DNA of 64,000 nucleotides from Maratus speciosus. Taxonomy: Eukaryota > Arthropoda > Arachnida > Araneae > Salticidae. Of this stretch, positions 35,715 to 44,691 are shown piece by piece. The stretch's first letter is position 1, and each line of letters opens with the position of its first letter. The notes under the pieces were generated by a model, which was not told the origin of the DNA, made no database searches, and saw only the letters and a list, made by a program, of their open reading frames with translations. Location: assembly GCA_963932465.1 (NCBI GenBank), contig OZ010787.1, positions 12,087,284 to 12,151,283 of the forward strand, given 5' to 3'. The translations under genes and the position numbers were made by a program.

Positions 35715-36069
35715 TAATAGATAAGCATTCGATGGAATAAACAGTTTTCCTATGACTACGTTTCCATGTGTTTAATTGGGAAAACCCCCGATTTCTTCAT
35801 ACGCCTGTTTTCACCACTCACGCGGCCTAACCTACCTTGTTTTCATAATGAAATAATAAGTGTTTGATTGGACTCTACAAATATTAACATCGCTCAACTG
35901 CTGCTAAATTTTCACAGAGTTGACACCTTCACTAGCAATGCTTGTGCTAAGTGGTATGATTGCTTACAACATCACCAACGGCTGATTAAAATGTGGTATG
36001 AATCCAGTAATATGCAATAAAAAGCACTACATGATATCTCGACGTAACCTATTAAATTGTTTCGTAACA

Positions 36070-36493
36070 AGAAGCCGGCGTAGGATAATGTCGACCTACT
36101 CTACTCTACACTTTTAAACGGAGACCTTCAAGAAAAAGGTGTCCCTGGGATTGTGAAATCAATCGAAACCTTCGATGGCACCTGGTAACGACGATTTGAT
36201 ATTCTGCATTTTACCTGAATGGGCGTCTATATAGAAGAAAATCATTTTGTTTTCTTTTAATAAAAGTTCTAGGAAAGAAAGAAAAGTACGATGTCTGTAA
36301 AGAACCCAAGGTCGTAAGTTTTGAAAGATTTATTATTTATTTATTTGTTTATTTTATATTTCACCATATTTCCTTATTTACATTTGATGTATTACTGTTA
36401 TTATTTATTAGAAAAGAAAATATTTACATTTGTTATTTTATTTAAAGTTTATTTACAGTATTTAATATGATTATACAATGAATCCATGTATTA
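36070..36493 (+). other. Gypsy 5' untranslated leader
   Basis: Between the 5' LTR end and gag. The expected tRNA primer-binding site (starting TGG directly after the LTR) is not there; AGAAGCCGGCG follows instead. Confidence 0.5.
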
Positions 36494-37195
36494 ATGAATT
36501 GTCCCTCCTCTTTTATGTTAATGCGATCGGGATTTGTTAAAAACTCTAGTGATAAAATGAGTGAAAGTGAAGTAAATATCATCTCTTTTGACCCAGGGTC
36601 AGAGATGGATATACAATCCTGGCTGAAACATTTTGACCAAGCATGCAGTTCTGATAAAAAAGATGAAACATGGAAAATGCAAAATATCTCTAAATTTTTG
36701 AAGGGAGAAGCTTTAAAAGTGTTCATTAATGAGTGTCTAGAGTGTACTACTTTCAGTAAGATAGTTGAAATTCTTTCAGAAAAATTTATAAAAGTACAAG
36801 TTCCTAGATTTTCTGATTTTGCTTCTATGAAGCTAAATGATCTTAATGAATTAGAGAGTTATTTCAGAAAAAAGATTGAGATTGGTAGACAACTTCATTT
36901 ATGTGATACCATCATAGTCCAAGGTTTGACGGATGGTTTGAAGCCAGAATTTCAGAATTATATGATTATTAACCCTCCAGAGAGTATTATAGGTTGGTAC
37001 AGAATAGCTAAACAACTAGTAGTCATTCCCACCTCTCATGTAAACAACCATAATGTTAGGAATAATTCTCAAAATCATGGATCTTTCCAGTTTAATAACC
37101 AGGCTCCTAGACATTGGGTTCGCCCAAACCAAAATTTTCAAAGAACAAATTCAAATTTTCGGCCACAAATCCCTCTTAATGCTCAAAATTCTTGA
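36494..37195 (+). pseudogene. gag: Gypsy gag-like protein
   Basis: An open frame of 233 codons. The likely start is the second methionine (36,557, 'MSESEVNI', better context AAAATGAGT). The first ~180 residues have the layout of a retrotransposon capsid: 'IQSWLKHFDQ', 'FLKGEALKVFI', 'LESYFRKKIEIGRQL' and 'IVQGLTDGLKPEFQNYM'. An Asn/Gln-rich tail follows. The TGA at 37,193 stops the frame, but the same frame continues into a CX2CX9HX4C zinc knuckle (37,253-37,309), so the TGA is most likely a nonsense mutation. Function would be particle assembly and RNA packaging. Not functional as it stands. Confidence 0.75.
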
Positions 37196-37633
37196 TTTGT
37201 TAGCCCTAGATTACCTATTACTCATTTTCAAAATAAGTATCATAGTCGACCATGTCGATTGTGTATGAACAGGGGTATACAGGATGCTTTCCACTGGGAG
37301 AGCACTTGTATTTTTAATGTTGAATCTATGCAATCTTATGTTCCTCCTCCTAGTGAACAACAATAACCTAGTCATAATATATGACATTTATTTGTTAATG
37401 GATATGTAAATAACAAGGAGTTACCTTGTGTAATCGACTCTGGTTCTACAATATCAATTTTACTTTTAAAATTTGTTAAGTTGTTAAATGTTAAAGTTAT
37501 AAATATTCCACCTATTATTATTGGCCAAGCCAAAGGAACTGTTGAAATAAACCAATCTTGTAATTTTTTATTTAAAATAGGTAATGTGCGAAAATTTATT
37601 AAATTTTCGTTACGTAAAACTGATTTAAATTGA
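37196..37633 (+). pseudogene. Gypsy nucleocapsid and aspartic protease remnant
   Basis: Same frame as gag after its TGA. It has the zinc knuckle (Cys 37,253, Cys 37,262, His 37,292, Cys 37,307), then stops TAA at 37,364 and TGA at 37,382. The aspartic protease follows with the active-site triad Asp-Ser-Gly at 37,436-37,444 ('CVIDSGSTISILLLK'). The frame ends with TGA at 37,631, directly after the heptamer TTTAAAT (37,624-37,630). Reverse transcriptase continues in the -1 frame from 37,630. The protease would process the polyprotein, but the stops prevent that here. Confidence 0.7.
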
Positions 37634-38685
37634 ATATACTAGGATTGCCAGAGTGTTCTAAGTTTAACTTGGTTATAGATTGTAATAAATGTGAAGTATT
37701 ACAAGAAAACCTTGTATTAAATCGATCTCAAAGCATATCCATTGATAAATTACAGTTACTTCATTTTAATGTCAATGAAAAGTACCAGAGAGTGCAACCC
37801 GATTATGGAAATGTCATGATTCCTCAATCCTTTGATCAAATTAATTCTAATGATTCTAAATTACTTGGGGAGGTAGATACTATAAAAAATGAAAAGTTAA
37901 GGGATAATATAAGGGATTATTTAGACATTTTTTCCAAAAATAAATATGATGTTGGAAAAATTAATATTGAACCACAGCGCGTTTTGCTTAATTCTGACCT
38001 ACCCATATCTATGAGGCCTTATCGCACTTCTGCAGTGGAAGAAAAAGAAATTTCAGATCAAGTTCAATCTTTATTAGCTGCTGGTTTAATTAAAGAGAGT
38101 TATAGTCCTTATTCTGCCCCTGTTACTTTAGTTATGAAACGCGATGAGGGTAAGAAAACTAGAATGTGTGTAGATTATCGTAAATTAAATGCAATAATGA
38201 AAAATGATGCTGAACCTTTACCACGTATAGATGGAATTCTTGATAAATTAAGTCGTGCTCAGTATTTTTCCACTTTGGACTTAGCCTCTGGCTACTGGCA
38301 CATCCCCATTCACCCAGCAGATACTGAAAAATTGGCTTTTGCAACCAATTTTGGACTTTTTGAGTGGAATGTTCTTCCATTCGGTGTCAAAGTTGGTCCC
38401 CCAATTTTCAATAGGACTCTTAGAAGAATTCTCACTAAATATAGAATTGATTTTGCTTGTTATTATTTTGATGACATAATTGTTTTTTCCTCCTCTTTAG
38501 AAGAACACCTGCAACATCTAAACCAAATATTTGAATTATGTAGGCTTGAAAATATTAAACTTAAAATATCTAAATGCAATTTTGTTCAAAATAAAATTAA
38601 TTTCTTAGGATATGAAATCAAAAATGGTACTGTAACTCCAGCTAATGTTAATATTGATGTCATAAATTTAAAAACCTCCTTCTAA
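37630..38685 (+). pseudogene. pol: Gypsy reverse transcriptase
   Basis: 351 open codons; there is no ATG at the beginning, consistent with entry from upstream. Reverse-transcriptase blocks in order: 'LLAAGLIKESYSPYSAPVTL', 'RMCVDYRKLNAIMKND', 'YFSTLDLASGYWHIPI' (first catalytic Asp), 'FGLFEWNVLPFGVKVGPP' and 'YYFDDIIVFS' (catalytic Asp pair; YFDD instead of the more usual YLDD/YVDD). 'INFLGYEI' closes the domain. FGVKVGPPIF replaces the usual FGL.NAP.TF, a change at a structurally important place. A frameshift in an A run at about 38,671-38,674 ends the frame; the next domain follows in the +1 frame. Confidence 0.9.
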
Positions 38686-38689
38686 TGTA

Positions 38690-39583
38690 AAAGAACTCCA
38701 AAGATTTTTGGGATCAATTAATGTTTTCCATAAATTTATAGATAATTATGCCAAAATCAGACACCCCCTTAACAGATTACTTAGGAAAAATACTTTGTGG
38801 GAATGTAATTCAAATTGCCAAGATTCTTTTCAGAAATTAAAGGATGCCTTAATTGTTAAACCTGTCTTAAGAATTTATGACCCTGCATCACCACTTCATA
38901 TGTTTGTTGATGCCTGACAGGTGGCAGTAGGTGCAGTTATTAAAAAACCAGATAATAATGGGTTTTTACATCCAATTGCTTATTATTCGAGAGGATTGAG
39001 AAATTATGAACAGAATTACTTTATAACTGAATTAGAATGTCTTGCCATCATTGACACCTTAGATAAATTTTATCATTACTTCCATGGTGTAAAATTCACC
39101 ATTCACACTGATCATGCATCTCTTGTTTGGTTAAAGAATACTAAGCATTTGAGAGGTAGATTATTTAGATGGTCTTTGAAGTTAAGCATGTTTGATTATA
39201 ATATTGTGTACGAAAAGGGATCCACAAATGTCGAAGCTGACATGTTGTTAAGAAACCCTGTTTTACATTATTTTCAACCCTTAACTTTTCTTCTAGACGT
39301 AAAAGAACTTATAGAGATGCAGGAAAAAGGTAATGTATGTGCCAAAAACTATCAAAATGAAAATGGGATTATAATAGTTAGAAAGAAAGGATTTCGAAAA
39401 ATAGTAGTACCAATGTCTTTAAGGAGAAAAATATTAAATGTTGCTCATGAAAAATTCGGTCATCCTGGTATCCAAAAAATGTTAAATTTAATTTCCCTTA
39501 ATTATTATTGGCCTGACATGACTCGGGATATAACTAATTTTGTCAAACATTGTGACATTTGCCAGAAAAATAAAAAACCATGA
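38690..39583 (+). pseudogene. pol: Gypsy RNase H and integrase zinc-binding part
   Basis: Continues pol in one frame with two TGA stops (38,918 and 39,581). The connection ('RFLGSINVFHKFIDNYAKI') leads into RNase H, whose acidic residues appear as 'MFVDA', 'ELECLAII' and 'HTDHASLVWL'. The integrase H2C2 finger follows ('HEKFGHPG' and 'HCDICQKN'). The TGA at 38,918 falls exactly after the first RNase H aspartate motif. RNase H would degrade the RNA strand during reverse transcription. Not functional because of the stops. Confidence 0.85.
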
Positions 39584-39610
39584 CAGAGAAAATTTGGCTT
39601 ACTACAAGCT

Positions 39611-40471
39611 ATGCCAACCACAGATCAACCTTTTGAATGTCTTTCTATTGATACTGTGGGAGGATTCAATTACTATTACTCCCCCCAAAAATATCTACAC
39701 ATCATAATAGACCACGCGACTAGATATGTCTGGGCTTTTCCATCAAAAAGTGTTACTACTGAGACCTATACTAATTGTTTAAAACAAGTTTTCAATATTC
39801 AATGTCCTAAACAATTATTCTGTTTCAACAAAATTTTCAATGTACAGGTTCCTCAAAAAGTGTTGAGTGATAGGAATGCAGCTTTCACTTCATCTAGATT
39901 TAAAAAATTTCTTCAAAATCACAATATTAAGCAACGTTTAACATCAGCACGTCATCCACAAACGAATGGGAAATGCGAAAGGGTGAATCAATCAATAGTT
40001 ACTAGATTATAGTGTAAAGTTAATTCTACTAACTTTAAAATCCCTTGGACAAAACTTTTGACAGAAGTAGTTAGTGAATACAACAATACACCCCATTCCA
40101 TAACCAAAATTCCCTCCTGCTTATTTACTTTTTGGTCAATTACCTTATGATTCCCCCTAAAACAAGATTACTACCCTCCTGTGAATGAAGCCCTTAAAAT
40201 TGCTAAAGCGCGTACTAATGAATTTCATTTGAAGAGTAAAAAATATTATGACCGAAATTATGTAGAGCCAAAGTTTGAGGTAGGAGATCTTGTAATTTAT
40301 GAAGAGTTCAATTACCCCAAAACTAGAAAGCTCTCACAAGTTTTTACTGGTCCCTATCAAATTCTTAACAAATTATCTCCTGTAAATGTTCGAATTGATA
40401 GGCAAAGTCAAAATAGAAATACGGATGTTGTCCATGTATCTAAATTGCGCCCCTACTTTTCACCAGATTAA
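39611..40471 (+). pseudogene. pol: Gypsy integrase
   Basis: Same frame as the RNase H part. The catalytic triad is present: Asp in 'LSIDTVGGF', Asp in 'VLSDRNAAFTS', and Glu in 'GKCERVNQS' 35 residues later, the D,D35E spacing of retroviral-type integrases. It is broken by TAG at 40,010 and by two nearby frame changes around 40,120-40,170. The C-terminal GPY-type module survives ('FTGPYQILNKLSPVNVRI' and 'VVHVSKLRPY'). Integrase would insert the cDNA. The copy is inactive, but motifs remain well preserved. Confidence 0.85.
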
Positions 40472-42113
40472 TTAAAATTATCCCATGAGAATTCACAGCA
40501 AACTAATGTTAAAGCCCTGACTTAATATTAAATTTAGAATAGTCATAAAATTAAGTAAAAAGTAACGAAATAAATTAATTAATCAATCAATTCTTTTCTA
40601 TATAACAGTGTGTTCTCGAAGGCCACGAGAACATTACTGCTGAAGTTTTTACTTGAATTAGTTTTTTATGCGGGCGTAAATGAGTTGATTTGAGTTAAAG
40701 ATTTCTTATATTGAATTGAATTAGATTAGAATATTAAATAAATTTTAAAGTTATATGTAAACTATGAATAAATGTTAACTAGATTAAATATATATATATA
40801 TATATATATATCAATTACTGAACTATAATTATTAATACTAAAACATTATAGAATTTATGTGAATAATTGTTGATTATGCAAGTGTCCTGGATTTCAAATC
40901 CAACTTGTTTTTCTCTTGCTTATTTATTTATTTATTTATTTTTTACTGATTGCGTAACCATGTAGGAAATGAACGAAATATTTCGACACATATCGAAAAA
41001 CACCTGTTAAGATTTTGTTTCAATGATATTGCTGGAGAATTTCAGAATTTATTTTTTAATTTTTATTTTGACTTGGTATAATTTCATTTCTTATTGAATC
41101 TGTATTGATAGGAGATTACTTTTTATGCTATGTAACTTTTTACCCAGCCAATATCATTAAGTGCAATAATCTCTTAGTATTATTTACTGAATTGATGAAT
41201 TAAATTATGACTTTGAAATTATTAATGAAAATTTGAGTTATTGTTATTATTGAATTAAATTTACTATTGCTAGATCTTGTATGATAGAAAGTATAGATAA
41301 TTTATTATTGAATATTGAGATAAAAGAGAGGTAATAAAGAAAAATAAGTGTTATGAATTAATGAAGTCAATATATGAGATATCTGAGTATACTCACAAAT
41401 TAAATATTGTGATAACATCTGAACATAATGAAAGTAAAATACTTACTAGAGAATTTATGGAAAAATGGTAATAGTATGGTACCGCTATTATCATAACAAT
41501 ACAATACTATAGAGTGCATATGGCACTAGATTTTTTGACAGTTTTTCTTGTGTCAAAAATGAGCAATAAGTGAATTTCAATGGACTATAGCATAGTATCA
41601 GGACAATATAATCATCCCAGTTAAAAAACTGTAGGAGATTGATACTCAGTTGAAATATTTTTACATAAATTTTAAATTTATTATATTCATGTTTTTCCTT
41701 TATTTATATGACTTGTGAATTGTATGGAAAATTTCTACGTTATGGAGTTTAAGTTATAGAGATTAAACTAATGTTTAATCGTGATGTGGAAAGAATGTAA
41801 ATTCCTAAGAAAACTCCTAAACAATATTCTAATATTGTCAATATCTGTTAATATTGTAAGTAATAAGTTGTTAGTAAAACAAGAAGAGATTATTTAGAAT
41901 ATAATTTACTCCATGTTGGAGAAATATTTATATTATCTTTGTAATTTTAAAAAACAATTCCCACAGTTTCGCGTTTAAGCAGTAACTTATTGATTTGTTT
42001 TTTGACAGAATTGGAGAAAAATTTCAGTCTACCGGGTAACACTATTGTAATCCGAGTTCATGCTTTTCCCCAATGAACTTGTGGGTCACGGAGCCACCAG
42101 TTCACCGGTTTTT
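40472..42113 (+). other. Gypsy 3' noncoding region
   Basis: About 1.6 kb without a coding frame; no envelope-like protein on either strand. Contains a TA tract at 40,789-40,812. From 41,318 onward it is the source of the inverted copy in the 5' LTR. Confidence 0.7.
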
Positions 42114-42125
42114 AGGGAGGGGGGA
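42114..42125 (+). promoter_or_regulatory. Polypurine tract (plus-strand primer)
   Basis: AGGGAGGGGGGA directly before the 3' LTR, the expected place and composition. The inverted copy in the 5' LTR preserves it. Confidence 0.8.
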
Positions 42126-42128
42126 TTT

Positions 42129-43399
42129 CGTTATATAAAAATTTGTACTTTTACTATTCATTTAAATTATTCTAAATTGCCGGTCTATTCATTATTTCCT
42201 TTTTTTAATACGCTCTATTATTTATTTCTAGTTAAATTCCTATAATTTTAAAACGCGTATCTTAAGAATTGATTTATTCCAAAACGTAATCTAAACTTTT
42301 AATCCCTTCATTAATTTTTATCGTCTACCAAACTGTAAAGTTCTGAACGCAGTTATTTATTTTTCGAATGTTTATCAAAGCCATTTTTACATTTTTATTC
42401 TATTTCATCTCATTTTCCCGCCCGCGAGGCGTCAGCCTTTTCACATCGAAATCATTCCATTAGCGGCGCCGGGATTCTTTCCTGTGACGTTTCTTGATCG
42501 CTCTCCATTGGCTGAGTGTCGGATCCCAGTTTCACTTCGAGGCTCGTTCATGATTTTGGTTGGTTTAGCCTGAAGTTTCCATTTCAATCGGAATTCCTCC
42601 GCTCATTCTAATAAATAGCGAGAGCATGAGCTCAGAACGAGAGATTTTTGTGCTGTTTGATTGTTTAAATAACCTGTTACCCGGTGTACTTAGCCATGTA
42701 GAATATTCATTTCGTGAATTAACATCTATTTAGCATGAGTAACTAGTTTATGCTCGAGTGGTTGGGGTTGGGTTGATTTTTGACGGCCAATTATCTACAC
42801 GAGGGATATAGGCCCGGGGGGAGTGCCCTCCGTGGGGATCTTTCTAAGGGAACCTAATCCGTATTAACGCATGGAAGATCCACGGCTCGAAGAAAACCAC
42901 GAAAACTCCGAACGATTAGGCCGACGGGCGCGATTGGGATCGAACCCAGCACCTCCCGTCTACCAGCTTCGAGAGCAGAACCTCTCGGCCACTGGTGGGG
43001 CTATGCTCGAGTGGAATGCTCCGATTTCTCATCCTGCGGGAATCGTTTAGTGTTGGTATGTTCTGATGGAATAAACAGTTTTCCTATGACTACGTTTCCA
43101 TGTGTTTAATTGAGAAAACCCCCGATTTCTTCATACGCCTGTTTTCACCACTCACGCGGCCTAACCTACCTTGTTTTCATAATGAAATAATAAGTGTTTG
43201 TTTGGACTCTACAAATATTAACATCGCTCTACAGCTGCTAATTTTTCACAAAGTTGACACCTTCACTAGCAATGCTTGTGCTAAGTGGTAGGATTGCTTA
43301 CAACATCACCAACGGCTGATTAAAATGTGGTACGAATCCAGTAATAGGCAATAAAAAGCACTACATGATATCTCGACGTAACCTATTAAATTGTTTCGT

Positions 43400-43403
<4 letters not shown>
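42129..43403 (+). mobile_element. 3' LTR, with SINE insertion
   Basis: Starts CGTTATATAAAAATTT (TG mutated to CG; TG is preserved in the inverted copy) and ends GTAACA. It holds a CGCTCTCCATTGGCTGAGTG block (42,499), a TAAATAGC stretch near 42,611 that could serve as a TATA-like box, and the SINE at 42,762-43,001. About 1,022 bp without the SINE and its target duplication. Confidence 0.8.
42762..43001 (-). mobile_element. tRNA-derived SINE with 13-bp target duplication
   Basis: Read on the minus strand, the head has RNA polymerase III boxes: A box TGGCCGAGAGGT (42,980-42,991) and B box GGGTTCGATCCC (42,936-42,947). A GC-rich body and an A/ACCC-rich tail follow. TATGCTCGAGTGG is present perfectly on both sides (42,749-42,761 and 43,002-43,014). 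The serine/leucine-like A box suggests the tRNA of origin, but the body does not fold as a full tRNA. Confidence 0.9.
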
Positions 43404-43440
<37 letters not shown>

Positions 43441-44691
43441 TTATATCACTTTCTTCTGGACACGATAACTTCCGCAATTCTGCACAAATCTCTTCCAAAC
43501 TGATACATAAAATCAAGGGACATGAAATCTCGGTCAAGTGCGTTTATGGGCAAAAGCGGACAAAGGGGATGGAAATGGGAGGGGTTTTGTGAAAACTGAA
43601 AAATCCCATAACTTCTTAATTTTTGTACATATCAAATCAGTTTAAAATTTTTATTACTTCTAAAAATAGCGCCAAAAATTCATGCATCACAGATTTTTGA
43701 TAAAATTAAAAATAGGCTCAAGGGGCGCAAAAATAGGGATTTTGGGAGAAAAAATACCTTACTTCGTCAATTCTCAAGATATCAAATCCAATTAATTTTA
43801 TTATAAATCTCCTTAATATTATCTACAACTTTTATATTCACAAGTTTTTGATAGGACCGATTCGTACCGCAAAAAAAAATTAAAAACGAAAACAAAAGGG
43901 GGGGTTTGAAGAAGTAAAAAATCCATAGCTCCGTCAATTCAAAAGATATAAAATCCCCATGAATTTATCATATATCTTCTTAATATTGTCTTCAACATTT
44001 AAATAGACAAGTTTTTGATAGGGTCAATTCTTACAGCAAAAACAAATTAAAAATACATAGCGGTTGAAGAAAAAAATCATCTTATTAAGGGTGTATTCAA
44101 ATCAATACTGCTTATTTTCTTACTCATTTTTAAATTCATTTTTGCTCTCAAACGCATCCAATTGCTAGATTCTCTTATTCAGAAACTATATAATGTACAG
44201 TAATGATCGATCTTTTGATAGAGGAAGAATATATTTCAAAAAATTATGTCAAAGTGGGCATTTTGAACAGAATTTCCCGATGCGATTGTGTTAGAAACGG
44301 AAAATATTGCCCTACTGAGAAAATAATTGTTTATTAATCAAGTTTTAATTAATTGAAAGAAAAATAAAAACACATGTCGCTTATAAATCTTTTCAAAAAT
44401 CACGTCAGCATGTTTCATATTTTTTTTTTATTATTATTATTAAAAATGAATCTGAAAATGTGTCATAAAATTTCGAGTTGTTGAGCATGGAAAAATATTT
44501 TTTTAAATATCGCCTTAACATGATTCTGATAAAACCAGCTATTTTATAAAAATGAAATAAAAACTCGTCAAAAGCAGACAGATAAAACTGTTAAAGTGGA
44601 TTTATATCTAATAATGATTTAGTTTTTGTTGGTGAAATTAGTATACTTAACTTCGAAATCTACCTCTGCCTGTAGGCCTGGCCGGCCGGGA
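43404..44691 (+). repeat. Element B unit 4, right part and 3' end
   Basis: Resumes in the TA microsatellite directly after the gypsy 3' LTR, follows the unit pattern to about 44,420, then runs through a ~230-bp 3' segment found once only. It ends with GAAATCTACCT and the GC-rich hairpin tail. Confidence 0.8.

Larger units (their letters stand above)
34387..36069 (+). mobile_element. 5' LTR, scrambled by template switches
   Basis: Only the first ~13 bp, a 21-bp piece at 35,560-35,580 and the last 338 bp (35,732-36,069) match the 3' LTR. Between them lie an inverted copy of internal sequence, a reverse-transcriptase fragment, a short unassigned stretch (35,526-35,559) and an 18S rRNA fragment. 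The result is 1,683 bp, against about 1,020 bp for the 3' LTR without its SINE. Confidence 0.8.
34387..43403 (+). mobile_element. Ty3/gypsy LTR retrotransposon, decayed
   Basis: The element runs from TGTTATATAAAA (34,387) to CGTAACA (43,403), so the tips are TGTTA/TAACA. It is inserted in the TA microsatellite of unit 4; TATA lies on both sides but the duplication cannot be defined in such a tract. Order: rearranged 5' LTR, gag, protease, reverse transcriptase, RNase H, integrase, noncoding 3' region, polypurine tract, 3' LTR. Integrase lies after RNase H, the Ty3/gypsy order. The two LTRs share about 340 bp at their 3' ends with roughly nine differences. No envelope-like frame was found, and no primer-binding site is evident after 36,069. 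Confidence 0.9.
25383..44691 (+). mobile_element. Helentron/DINE-1-like element B, four tandem units, interrupted
   Basis: Four head-to-tail units of about 1.13-1.36 kb begin at 25,383, 26,529, 27,884 and 34,254. Each starts with the hairpin AGGTAGATTTCGTATGAAAT/ACTACCT (the last one mutated to AGATAG), CCGATCATGACYCCTAGAACC and a microsatellite. A single 3' end lies at 44,653-44,691: GAAATCTACCT, the inverse of the 5' start, then a GC-rich hairpin tail (GGCCTGGCCGGCCGGGA) and a T run. Within each unit are three ~170-bp subunits marked by AACTYCGTCAATTCWMAAGA and TTTTTGATAGGACC. No protein is encoded. Units 3 and 4 are split by the hAT, Tigger and gypsy insertions. Confidence 0.75.

Noticed and set aside
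40472..42113. Envelope gene of an errantivirus-like element
   Set aside because: No open frame of useful length on either strand and no signal peptide or membrane segment pattern.
42930..43001. tRNA gene
   Set aside because: A and B boxes are present but the body continues for 240 bp, has a 13-bp target duplication and does not close an acceptor stem; it is a SINE.
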